Source: Gracilaria caudata (Eukaryota > Rhodophyta > Florideophyceae > Gracilariales > Gracilariaceae). Taken from it: DNA of 12,275 nt. The stretch covers positions 1 to 12,275 of the forward strand of contig JASCIV010000787.1 of the NCBI GenBank assembly GCA_030374735.1, read 5' to 3'. Within the stretch, counting starts at the first letter, position 1; every line of letters begins with the position of its first letter. Both the position numbers and the translations under genes were made by a program. The notes under the pieces are model-generated. The model had not been told where the DNA came from. It saw only the letters and a list, made by a program, of their open reading frames with translations, and did not search any database. Positions 1-7,294 of the stretch are shown here, one piece after another.

Positions 1-20
1 CGGGACAACGCAAGTGAGGA

Positions 21-52
21 GGGGGGGGGGGGGGGGGTGGGGGGGGGGGGGG
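21..52. repeat. G-tract, 17 G + T + 14 G
   Basis: Seventeen consecutive G residues, one T, then fourteen G residues. A tract this long can form G-quadruplexes on the plus strand, and it is also a place where sequencers and assemblers lose count. It is not a recognisable telomere repeat, because a telomere array would show a unit with a regular non-G spacer. Exact length should not be trusted. Confidence 0.9.
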
Positions 53-987
53 ATCTGTAATCATCGTCGATTCGCATGATGTATGATACTGCTACTATGT
101 ACTCCCGCTGTCATTAGCTCTTCGTAAATCAGACATAACGGCTTTATTGCCCGGGTTTGTGGTAAATCACAACGTGTAATGCAGTGGAACCTTCGGACAG
201 AAACCCGTGCCTTCACCAAGTATGAGTACATTGAGTTTCCTCGAGATTTGTTCAGAAGTCGTACCACTTTCGTTGTGCGACTTTCACCGCCCTCATGGTC
301 ATGATGACCACTCACTTGTCCGCTTCCATCCCATTGCAAGAAGGGAACGGAATCCGTTCAACGGATATATCGAGTGAAGGCGACTTCACAACGAAGCGGC
401 ACAGCGAGTGTGCCATTTCGGCAAAGAAAAGCTCGTTTACTGGGTCCCAGCTAGGAATTCGAACGGTGCAGGCGTACACAAATTTTGTGTACTGCGGCGG
501 CAGCCGCCAGCTACAACACCGTTCATTTCGAATAGAGCAGAGCCCGTGGGAGGGGCGTGTACCTTTTTAGCTTACCCTTGTAGCTATTACGAGAAGGGCT
601 TTGTCCGGGAATGCCTAAATGACAGCGTTACGTACGCAGCAGATCAAGCTAAAAATAAAACGCTTCTATTGCGACATCATGTCAAGTTTACAGTAGTCAA
701 CTTGACGGTGGAAATCAATGTTGGACGGTAGAACATGATTAGAACAAGAACTGGCCGCAAATTCGAAGAAAGCAAAGACATGTACAGATACAGAAAGATT
801 GAAGACGAAACAGTTTCATATGTTTATACGCGAAGCTCAACAGAGGCGACCCCAAGTACTTGACGCACAGCCAAAGCCCAAAACCGTGCGACAAACTGTA
901 CTAAAACGCACAAACACCCGCAAAAACGAATTCGCCAACATCTCGATCTTCACACATTCCACGCGCCAACGTAGCATGATCGAAACT
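53..987. other. Intergenic region without convincing gene
   Basis: Several open frames of 70 to 110 codons lie here on both strands (for example 295-570 and 408-731 plus, 61-339 minus). None carries a motif I recognise. They overlap one another, and GC content is moderate, so frames of this length are expected by chance. The region lies downstream of the bZIP gene, so its right end is probably the bZIP 3' untranslated region. The only distinct structure is the nested inverted repeat listed separately. Confidence 0.55.
457..533. repeat. Nested inverted repeat (three-way-junction shape)
   Basis: The outer arms attcg (457-461) plus aacggtg (462-468) pair with caccgtt (517-523) plus cgaat (529-533), leaving a five-base bulge at 524-528. 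Inside are two perfect palindromes. One has nine-base arms 474-482 and 484-492 around one base. The other has six-base arms 496-501 and 503-508 around one base. Folded, this gives a closing stem carrying two hairpins. It could act as an RNA fold, a cruciform, or a remnant of a mobile-element end. No open frame explains it. Function is unknown. Confidence 0.7.
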
Positions 988-1476
988 TCAAGGTTGAGTC
1001 ATACTTGCCACAATAGTCTGTAGCCGAAGCACATGAGCACGCAGAGTAGCGACGCGCGTTTTCAAAGTGGCATTCCGCTGTTCCACCATTTCGGCGTGAA
1101 GATTTTCACGCTCCATCTGCTCCTTTTTTCGCTGCCGAGAGCGACGCGCAGACGTCCTGTTTCGAGCTGCGCGGTCACGGCGGATTTGGGCGCGAGTGCG
1201 AGTGTCCTTTGGACGTTTTGCGGCGGGTGGCTGGATGTCGTTGCTGTCGGATGGGGGGGTGGGAGACGGGGGGACCGGCGACTGTGCGTTGGGAGGGCTT
1301 GCTGAATGGGGATCCGGGGACGGCGTCGGGGAGTAAAGCAGCGGGCTTTCTGTGCCGAAGAGTAGCTGCTCCAATTCGGGGAACGGCGATTCTACTGCGA
1401 GGGGTTCCGGTTCCGGTTGCGGATCTACGCTCCAGTGTCGGGGGAAGGGGATGGGATGTGAGGCGGGGGGTTGCAT
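988..1476 (-). CDS. bZIP transcription factor
   Basis: A 162-residue protein if read from the ATG at 1476-1474; the frame stays open upstream to about 1620 but has no earlier ATG. Residues 1-90 are rich in Pro, Ser and Glu, as in activation domains. Residues about 96-120 form a basic region with the family signature N-x7-R (Asn106, Arg114, within NRTSARRSR), which contacts DNA. The zipper follows, with d positions Val131, Leu138, Leu145 and Leu152 and the typical buried Asn135 at an a position. The first d position is Glu instead of Leu, so the zipper is short and perhaps weak. The protein should act in the nucleus as a homo- or heterodimer. Which bZIP class it belongs to, and its targets, cannot be told. 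Tightly overlapping frames on the other strand are shadows of the GC-rich coding sequence. Confidence 0.88.
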   Translation of the reverse strand: MQPPASHPIPFPRHWSVDPQPEPEPLAVESPFPELEQLLFGTESPLLYSPTPSPDPHSASPPNAQSPVPPSPTPPSDSNDIQPPAAKRPKDTRTRAQIRRDRAARNRTSARRSRQRKKEQMERENLHAEMVEQRNATLKTRVATLRAHVLRLQTIVASMTQP

Positions 1477-2102
1477 GGTACGGGCGGGGGCGGAAGGGAA
1501 GGGGTTTGGGTTGTGATGAAAGGGATGAAATATGTGAAGCACAGGTGGAGAGGGAGGGGACAATCGCGAACGGTGACAAAAGTTGAGCGAATTACGAAGC
1601 GGACATGGTTTAAGTAGCAAAAGGGAAGCGGCGAAGTCGGCGACGGGGGTGGCATGTGATGGGGTGTTTTAAAAAAGAGAAGATACTGGATGTGGCTTCC
1701 ACTGCGTTGATTGATATAGTGGTGGCTACATCATAGCGGGGGTGTTCTGTTGTTCGACCCCGTACTCGGCGGGCAGTTTGGAGGGAGCATTGGGATATCA
1801 ATGTACACGCTGATGAGCATGCCATCGGCAGGGGTTTTGAGACAGTTAACTTGAGATATATTCCAGGTCTTGCATCTCGGGGAATTTTCCGGTCCGAACA
1901 CGTTTCAAAACACGCGTGCTTGTTTGGTCGTATCGATAGTGTGATGCCTATTAATAATATTACATTATGAGGGTGCTCGCCAAACAGAGCAAGCTGTAGA
2001 TAGAAGGTAAAAAAGTGGCATAGGGGTGCATTTGCAGATTTAGTCAGACGGGGTACGGCTCTTTTGTTGTGTGAAATCTATTGGAAGCGCGCTCCCCTCG
2101 AC

Positions 2103-2133
2103 TCGAGGATCGCGTCGAGGATCGCGTCGAGGA
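2103..2133. repeat. Short tandem repeat, 12-base unit, 2.6 copies
   Basis: The unit TCGAGGATCGCG occurs at 2103-2114 and 2115-2126, followed by a seven-base partial copy to 2133. It lies between the bZIP and carbonic anhydrase genes. It is probably slippage-derived; no function is implied. Confidence 0.85.
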
Positions 2134-2374
2134 GTAGAGCGCTGCCGCGGTGATGCCCTTGACATTACCGCTATGGTACGGCGTAGATATCCCTCTTGCC
2201 CCGATCGTAACGAGTGTCGTCCGGATAAGTTCAGCCCGCCGCAGCCGTGGCGCCACTCACTACGCGACACCGTGCGCGCGCGCCACGCCACGGGTGGAAC
2301 GCCCGCGGCGGATGCAAGCGCACAGGTCACGGGCTGTGACTCACACAACACAAAAAATAAAACAAGAACACATT

Positions 2375-2379
2375 TTACA
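2375..2379 (-). terminator. Possible polyadenylation signal TGTAA (carbonic anhydrase)
   Basis: TGTAA appears ten bases past the stop codon on the minus strand and is followed by a T-rich, GT-rich stretch. TGTAA is the established polyadenylation signal in green algae. Its use here is an inference supported by the same pentamer behind two other genes in this window. Confidence 0.35.
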
Positions 2380-2388
2380 TTTTGTTGC

Positions 2389-3189
2389 TTATTGCTCGTT
2401 GAGCACAAAAACCTGACCCGACGCCAGGTCGTACACAGCGCCCACCAGCTTCACATCGGCCGCCAGCAGCGCCTTCTTCACCACGTCGTTCGCGCGCAGT
2501 TCGTCCATGCCGTTCTTCACGTTCTGTTCCACCGCGCGGCGCTCATCGTTACAAACGCTCTTGACACCGTCCGCAATCTTGCACACATGTCTGCTAAGGC
2601 TGCTCTCCGGTATGGAAGACCCCCTGGCCACGGCCGTTGCTGCAGCCACCGCGCCGCACTTGCTGTGGCCCAGCACCATGATGAGCTTCGATTTGAGGTT
2701 CTGCACGGCGTACTCTACGCTCGCCCGCACCGAGTCCTCCCACGTAATGTTTCCGGCGTTTCGAATAACAAACAATTCGCCCAATCCGGCGCGGAAGATG
2801 ATCTCCGGACTTACGCGCGAGTCTGCGCATGCGATAACAATGGTATGCGGCGCCTGTCCATTCTCCGCCAGATGCGTGCGCACCGAAGCGCTGCTACCGG
2901 AGGCCACCACCGGCTCGCCGTTGACGTAGGCGGCATTCGCCACCAGCAATTTGTCCAACACCTGATCGGCTGCAGAGACGAACTTCGCCACCGGCGCCTG
3001 CGTACGCGCGCTCATGTCTTGACACTCGTGATCCGATTCGACGCTATCTGAAGCAAACAGCGCTTGTGAAGAAGCGCAGCTACAGCGTTGTGAACGTAGA
3101 TACAACGCTTCCAACACACGCACGCCTCGTTTATGTACGGACGAGAGCTCATTGCGCGACGAGGCGCGAGGCCCTTCGAGATAGGACAT
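2389..3189 (-). CDS. Beta-class carbonic anhydrase
   Basis: A 266-residue zinc enzyme that interconverts CO2 and bicarbonate. The beta-class signature is complete: Cys121, Asp123 and Arg125 in CADSR, then His175 and Cys178 in GHSKCG. Cys, His and Cys bind zinc, and the Asp-Arg pair controls the fourth zinc site. The segments FVIRNAGN and DSVRASVEYAVQNL between them are also typical. The catalytic part alone (from about residue 59) matches the length of bacterial enzymes. Residues 1-58 are an extension rich in Arg, Ser and Cys that could be a targeting peptide. I chose the ATG at 3189-3187. The frame is open further up without another ATG. A second ATG at 3015-3013 would give a 208-residue form without the extension, so alternative starts could yield two locations. 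It is head-to-head with uS15, 765 bases away. Confidence 0.95.
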   Translation of the reverse strand: MSYLEGPRASSRNELSSVHKRGVRVLEALYLRSQRCSCASSQALFASDSVESDHECQDMSARTQAPVAKFVSAADQVLDKLLVANAAYVNGEPVVASGSSASVRTHLAENGQAPHTIVIACADSRVSPEIIFRAGLGELFVIRNAGNITWEDSVRASVEYAVQNLKSKLIMVLGHSKCGAVAAATAVARGSSIPESSLSRHVCKIADGVKSVCNDERRAVEQNVKNGMDELRANDVVKKALLAADVKLVGAVYDLASGQVFVLNEQ

Positions 3190-3954
3190 GGACGGCGTGT
3201 AGCGACGCACAAAACGTAACACGCAATCACACGCGCTGTTTGCGCCAACGTTGAAGTGCGGCGACGTTCCAGGAAGGTCCACTCCCGATCAAGCGCCGCT
3301 TCCTTCCGCACGCCCCCACTATCAACGCGCGCTTGGAGCCGCGCCGGTGCATTTTTCCATCACGACAGCCTTGCGCGCAAGCTGGCACACCACCATTGGT
3401 TATCCGTCGGCTTCGCGTGCGACGTGGCTCCCATCCATTGGGCGCCTCGCCGCGCACATTTTGGAGCGCGCGGGGCGCGTGGCGCGTGCGTTCCTTCCTC
3501 GTAGTCGACAACAGTGGACCGGTCGACGGCCGTGCGAGCGACGCTTTCGCCACCACGCTTCGATCCTGTTCCACGCGGGACCGGTCCTGAGACTTGCCTC
3601 TTGCGAATGCGCGTAGCTCGAGTCCCAGCCCTACGCTCATCGAGCGCTGCCTAATGACGCCAGCCCCACGCGCGCCGCCGCGAAGTTCCGTCTACAACAG
3701 TTGAATCCGTTGGGCAACGGTGCAACTCACCGGTGACGAGTGCACGCGTGCCCGCGTGCACGTACAGCCTGTATGCAGATTGCCACGTTGGCTGCGTACA
3801 CATCGCGCCACGCAGTCCACGTGTGCGCGGTGGCGCTAGACGTGCGCCGGCGTGTGGCAAGATCCGTTCTTGCTCGCGGGGCAATGCGCAGCCTGCGCAG
3901 CCTTGCAGCGAGCTCATCGCGCATCGCGCATCGCGCATCGCGTCGCCCGTCGCC
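3190..3954. promoter_or_regulatory. Divergent intergenic region between carbonic anhydrase and uS15
   Basis: Both flanking genes are transcribed outward, so this stretch must hold both promoters and both 5' leaders. It is very GC-rich. It contains long Arg/Ala-rich open frames on both strands (such as 3227-3640 minus and 3251-3616 plus), but these are the expected product of GC-rich sequence with few stop codons and carry no motif. The uS15 frame itself runs open from 3733 without an ATG before 3955. No TATA-like element stands out. Confidence 0.5.
3915..3942 (+). repeat. Four perfect CATCGCG heptamers in the uS15 leader
   Basis: The seven-base unit CATCGCG is repeated four times without interruption at 3915-3921, 3922-3928, 3929-3935 and 3936-3942, ending 12 bases before the uS15 start codon. 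The unit length is not a multiple of three, so copy-number change would shift any frame read through it. This fits with the repeat being untranslated leader and supports starting uS15 at 3955. Confidence 0.9.
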
Positions 3955-4485
3955 ATGCTCACGTTGAGCCGACTGCCGTGGCGCCGAGCTCTCGGCGCGC
4001 GTGATGTACTCAACAGCGCGCAACTGCTCTGCACAAACGCCTCCACCAACGCTGCGCCCACCGCCACCGTCCTGTCACACCCGGTACAGCCGTCCGTCTC
4101 CGCCGCGCACCACGCCGTCGCCAGCGCGCTCTCGCTCCAAAACGCGTCGCGCAGCGAGGCGCGTCACGCCAGAAAGGCCGCCATCATCGCGGAGTTCGGT
4201 CGCGACGCGCAGGACACCGGCGCCACGCCCGTACAAATCGCATTACTCACCGATCGTATCAGCGATTGCACCGCGCACGTGGTGCAGCATCGTCAGGACA
4301 AGATGAGTCGTCGTCGTCTGATCATGATGGTCGCGAAGCGTCGTCGTCTCATGCAATATCTTCTTCGTCGCGACGCGCAGAAGTACATGCAACTGGTGCA
4401 GCGCCTGGGCTTGCGACCCAACTCGGTGTTCAGCAAGGACCAGCCGCTGGGAGCGCGTAAGACGCCCGCGCCCGTGTTGCATTGA
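3955..4485 (+). CDS. rps15: Organellar small-subunit ribosomal protein uS15 (bacterial S15 type)
   Basis: A 176-residue protein with a bacterial-type S15 domain at about residues 68-154. The diagnostic stretch DTGATPVQIALLTDRI at 87-102 corresponds to the bacterial tGSpEvQialLTeRI segment. It is followed by the basic block SRRRLIMMVAKRRRLMQYL (118-136) and a terminal LGLR. S15 binds the central domain of small-subunit rRNA early in assembly. Eukaryotic cytosolic uS15 differs strongly, so this copy serves mitochondrial or plastid ribosomes. Residues 1-67 start with MLTLSRLPWRRALGARDV, an Arg-rich, acid-poor helix suited to import, and I lean to mitochondria. The usual HSRRG is MSRRR here. The start is the first ATG of the frame. 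It converges on the RSH gene. Confidence 0.92.
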   Translation: MLTLSRLPWRRALGARDVLNSAQLLCTNASTNAAPTATVLSHPVQPSVSAAHHAVASALSLQNASRSEARHARKAAIIAEFGRDAQDTGATPVQIALLTDRISDCTAHVVQHRQDKMSRRRLIMMVAKRRRLMQYLLRRDAQKYMQLVQRLGLRPNSVFSKDQPLGARKTPAPVLH

Positions 4486-5108
4486 AAGCGCGCGTCAGCC
4501 TTCAGCCGCTGACGCGCGGTGCGACTGGTGGCCAAAGCGCCTCCCGCGCCAAAATATCGGCGCGGCGTGCTCCACACATTCGCCAATGGTGCAATTGTGC
4601 ATCGCCGCCGCCGTCCAATCAGCGTCACGCGCTGGCGCGCGCCGCAATCGTCGCGCCGCCGCTGCGAAAGATTCCGCGTATGAGCGCGCGAGAAACGGTA
4701 GAGCGGCAGCGCTCACGCACGTGCTCGCGTGCAAATCGCTTGCACAACGTGCATCCAAACGTCATGCTTCGCCGCCACGCCGCTTCCTGCTCGCATGGAA
4801 GCTGCGATATCTATGTGCCTCCACACAAATATCTAGTGGGTGCATCCACGACAACAACGATAGAAAGAACTGTTTTTTTACAACCTCGTCCAGCTTCACA
4901 CCTTCCACAAGAACAGCCAGCGCATTATTACACAAATACATCTATAGTACAAGACATAAGTTACATTGTTATACACAGCCTACATCCGTTACTGGTACAT
5001 CGCACACAGCCCGGCACCAATGATACATAACCTTCCCCACATCCCCGCAAAAAAAAGAACAACGTTACACAAAGAAACACCTGGAACACCTTGAACAACA
5101 GGCCGTGC
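4486..5108. other. Convergent intergenic spacer, uS15 and RSH 3' ends
   Basis: The left half is GC-rich and the right half (about 4850-5100) clearly AT-richer, with short A and T runs. It holds the 3' untranslated regions of both flanking genes. Frames open on either strand have no motifs and overlap each other. No tRNA or other RNA gene was recognised. Confidence 0.5.
5065..5069 (-). terminator. Possible polyadenylation signal TGTAA (RSH)
   Basis: TGTAA lies 40 bases beyond the RSH stop codon on the minus strand and is followed by a run of T residues (minus strand of 5049-5056). Assigned by analogy with the green-algal signal; unproven in this organism. Confidence 0.3.
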
Positions 5109-6965
5109 TCACGGCTCTGGCAAGGCCGAGATGAACCGTACAATGTCGTTCATCTCCAGTCGCTGTGTGAGAGGAGCAACCGATCCATTCACCACGGCAA
5201 TGGCGCCCAACGTAGCCACTCCCAGTCCATGCGCAAGGTCCATCAGCGTCGAGCCAACAGCCAGTCCATAAAGCTGCCCAGCCGCCGCAACAATCACTCG
5301 GCTCGCTCGAATCGCCGACGCCACGCAAGTCACGTACCCACGTCGGATCTCGTCGTATCCGTTCCCATGCCAACGAGCCAGTGCCACTCGTTTCGATGCC
5401 AGCTCGCACAGTTGTTCGTCCGACGAAAACGCTATTTCATGCACGTCCGCCGCTTTCATCTTCACCACCATCGTTTGTGCCGGTTTGCTAGTGTACATTT
5501 GAACGCTAGTGTTCATTGAATTGTCATCGCTGTCAGTTGGCGTCGCTTCATTAGAAGGAGAAGAAGCAGAGGTAGAGGATATGTCCTTCTCTTCTTCCAC
5601 GTCTCTCGAACTGTCTGTGTCCTTGGTGGCATTTTCCTTGTAAATCCAATGCGCAGCCGCTCCAAATTCGGCAACATGATGCATCCTCTCGGTCCGAATT
5701 TGGATCTCCAACGGCGTAGAGCTCTGCGGCGACAGCACCGTAAGATGCAAACTACGGTAACCATTACGTTTTGGGCGTGCAATGTAATCCTTTGCGCGCG
5801 CCTCAATCGTATGATAGTGGTCACGGATCACATCGGCCACGGCGCGACAAGCGGCCTGTTCCGACGCATCATCGGCACGTTTTGGTTGTACAATCACACG
5901 CAATGCGAGCAAATCATAGATTTCGCACACTTTCTTGCCTGATCGCTTCATCTTACGGTACACGGAGTAGAGTCCTTTGACACGGCCCTTGATGGTGACG
6001 GAGCGCACCAAACTGCGCACGTGCGACGATTTGGTGAGCACGCACTCCAAAAACTCCTTGGTTTGCGCCAGAGTGGTTTGGCACTCACGGCGCCGTTCGC
6101 CGACCAAACGACGAATCGTATGATAACTCTCGGGGTGCAGATACATGAAAGCGTGCTCCTCAAGCTCACTTTGCGCGTACCAGATGCCGAGCTGATTAGC
6201 CAACGGCGCATATAAATACATAGTACGGCGCGCAATGGTGATCTTGGACTGCTCGTCCGAGAGCGTATCCAGGGTTCGAATGGCTAGCACGGCGCGTGCC
6301 ACTTCGAGCGAAATGGCACGCGGTTCGTCCATGGCGCCAACCAAAATGAGCTCGCGCAGGTTCGAAAAGGACATCTCAGTAAAATGGGAGTGAGCACAAA
6401 GTTGAATGGTGGTGTTGAGTTGGTTATGAAAGTTGAGGATCCGCAGCACGTCCGGACCGACGTGTCTCTGCACATCCCTAGTGGTACAACCCGGGCGCGA
6501 AATGACCTGCGTCAAGACGGCGGCGCACAGGGTGTCACAGTCCATCTGTAGATCGGCCACAATGAGGGCGACGGTGAGATTGTAGCGCACGAGCGAGGGC
6601 GGGGCGCCAACAGCCTCGGAGGCAAGCTGAACGGCCTTCAAAACCTTGTGTCGATTGACAGGCCCCAGATAGAAAATGCGCTGCTCGAGGTCGCGCTTCA
6701 GGTGATGCAGCGTGGACGGAACAGAGGGGAAGGCCGAGGAGGGGCTGGAGGGGGGGAGATGGTGCCATGAAGCGGCGGGAGGGGCAGTGGTGGGCGGCAA
6801 GGAAGTGGCGGTGGAACTGAGCCATTGGGCGAGCGTGAAAGGCTTAATAGGCGGCTTGGGGGCAGCGGCGAGCGCGGCCGGTCGTAACCAAGAGTGGGCG
6901 CGACGTCGGGCGTCGCGACGAAGTCGCACGGGGGGCAGAAGCGGGACGAAGGCGGTCGCGGTCAT
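5109..6965 (-). CDS. RSH: RelA/SpoT homologue, plastid (p)ppGpp synthetase with dead hydrolase site
   Basis: A 618-residue alarmone enzyme that transfers pyrophosphate from ATP to GDP or GTP. Order: an Arg/Ala/Pro-rich leader (1-85) starting MTATAFVP, typical of plastid import in red algae; an HD-type helical domain (about 105-262); the synthetase domain (about 300-445); an acidic Ser/Thr-rich linker (446-500); and a C-terminal TGS domain (about 556-613). The synthetase site is intact: Gly-Arg-Val-Lys near 327, YDLLALRV (350-357), RAKDYIARPK (390-399), GYRSLH (402-407), Glu420 in LEIQIRT. The hydrolase site is not: the family's LHDVIEDT is LTQVISRP (151-158), and ADRLHNMR is ARAVLAIR (223-230), losing the His-Asp metal ligands. 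The protein should therefore make but not degrade (p)ppGpp. The RAKD form of the RxKD motif is that of SpoT/Rel enzymes. It is divergent from ThrRS. Confidence 0.95.
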   Translation of the reverse strand: MTATAFVPLLPPVRLRRDARRRAHSWLRPAALAAAPKPPIKPFTLAQWLSSTATSLPPTTAPPAASWHHLPPSSPSSAFPSVPSTLHHLKRDLEQRIFYLGPVNRHKVLKAVQLASEAVGAPPSLVRYNLTVALIVADLQMDCDTLCAAVLTQVISRPGCTTRDVQRHVGPDVLRILNFHNQLNTTIQLCAHSHFTEMSFSNLRELILVGAMDEPRAISLEVARAVLAIRTLDTLSDEQSKITIARRTMYLYAPLANQLGIWYAQSELEEHAFMYLHPESYHTIRRLVGERRRECQTTLAQTKEFLECVLTKSSHVRSLVRSVTIKGRVKGLYSVYRKMKRSGKKVCEIYDLLALRVIVQPKRADDASEQAACRAVADVIRDHYHTIEARAKDYIARPKRNGYRSLHLTVLSPQSSTPLEIQIRTERMHHVAEFGAAAHWIYKENATKDTDSSRDVEEEKDISSTSASSPSNEATPTDSDDNSMNTSVQMYTSKPAQTMVVKMKAADVHEIAFSSDEQLCELASKRVALARWHGNGYDEIRRGYVTCVASAIRASRVIVAAAGQLYGLAVGSTLMDLAHGLGVATLGAIAVVNGSVAPLTQRLEMNDIVRFISALPEP

Positions 6966-7294
6966 GAGCGCGAGGGGGGGCGGTGGGGGGATGTGGGCGC
7001 AAGAGGGGGGAAGGAGGACACGGCTCGCGGCTGAAGAGTTGAGCGCGATGCGCGCAAACAGTGGAAGCTGTGCGCGTGGCGCTGCGCTGGCGCGTGCGCT
7101 GTCGAAGCTCAGCCGCCGATGTGGCGGGATGCGTCAGCTTACCGCGCATTGCTGCTGACGCGGCTTTCATGTCATCGCTCATGTTCTTCGTTATGGTCCA
7201 CGTTCATCGTTGTGGCTCCCATATGTGGCGTACGTGTCACCATGCTTTAGCTGGGCGCCGCTGATCTCGGGTTGTTGTTGATGTGATCAACCTG
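6966..7294. promoter_or_regulatory. Shared divergent promoter region of RSH and ThrRS
   Basis: Only 329 bases separate the RSH and ThrRS start codons, so both promoters and leaders must fit here. The half next to RSH is G-rich on the plus strand. The half next to ThrRS contains an upstream ORF and a coding-like segment resembling the ThrRS leader, both listed separately. No TATA element or known factor site was recognised. Coordinate control of the two genes is plausible but inferred. Confidence 0.5.
7169..7264 (+). promoter_or_regulatory. Upstream ORF, 31 codons, in frame with ThrRS
   Basis: An ATG at 7169 opens 31 codons ending in TGA at 7262-7264, thirty bases before the ThrRS ATG and in the same frame. 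It contains four further in-frame ATGs. If the transcript begins upstream, ribosomes would meet it before ThrRS, which would lower ThrRS output or make it conditional. The peptide is not recognisable. The transcript start is unknown, so the uORF may not be transcribed. Confidence 0.35.

Larger units (their letters stand above)
1477..2388. other. Intergenic region between bZIP and carbonic anhydrase
   Basis: This holds the presumed bZIP promoter and 5' leader on the right of its start codon, then the 3' end of the carbonic anhydrase transcript at the far right. The stretch from about 1640 to 2060 is AT-richer, and 2060-2340 is GC-rich. An ATG-initiated 71-codon frame on the minus strand (1825-1610) lies upstream of the bZIP start in a different frame. 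It could be an upstream ORF but has no recognisable motif. No RNA gene was seen. Confidence 0.5.

Noticed and set aside
1..60. Telomere at the left end.
   Set aside because: The G tract has a single T interruption and no repeating unit, so it is not a telomere array.
448..472. B-box-like GTTCGAATT on the minus strand near 455-465, suggesting a tRNA.
   Set aside because: Flanking bases do not form a T stem, and no A box or anticodon arm is positioned correctly. The bases belong to the outer arm of the inverted repeat.
2071..3051. 326-codon plus-strand open frame.
   Set aside because: It lies antisense to the carbonic anhydrase, whose zinc motifs are complete. It shows no family motif and reflects codon bias of the true gene.
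3227..3640. 137-codon Arg-rich frame between carbonic anhydrase and uS15.
   Set aside because: No motif, strongly GC-driven composition and a competing frame of equal length on the other strand.
6712..7158. 148-codon plus-strand Gly-rich frame.
   Set aside because: It is antisense to the 5' part of RSH and its leader; composition follows from the Pro/Ala-rich RSH N terminus.
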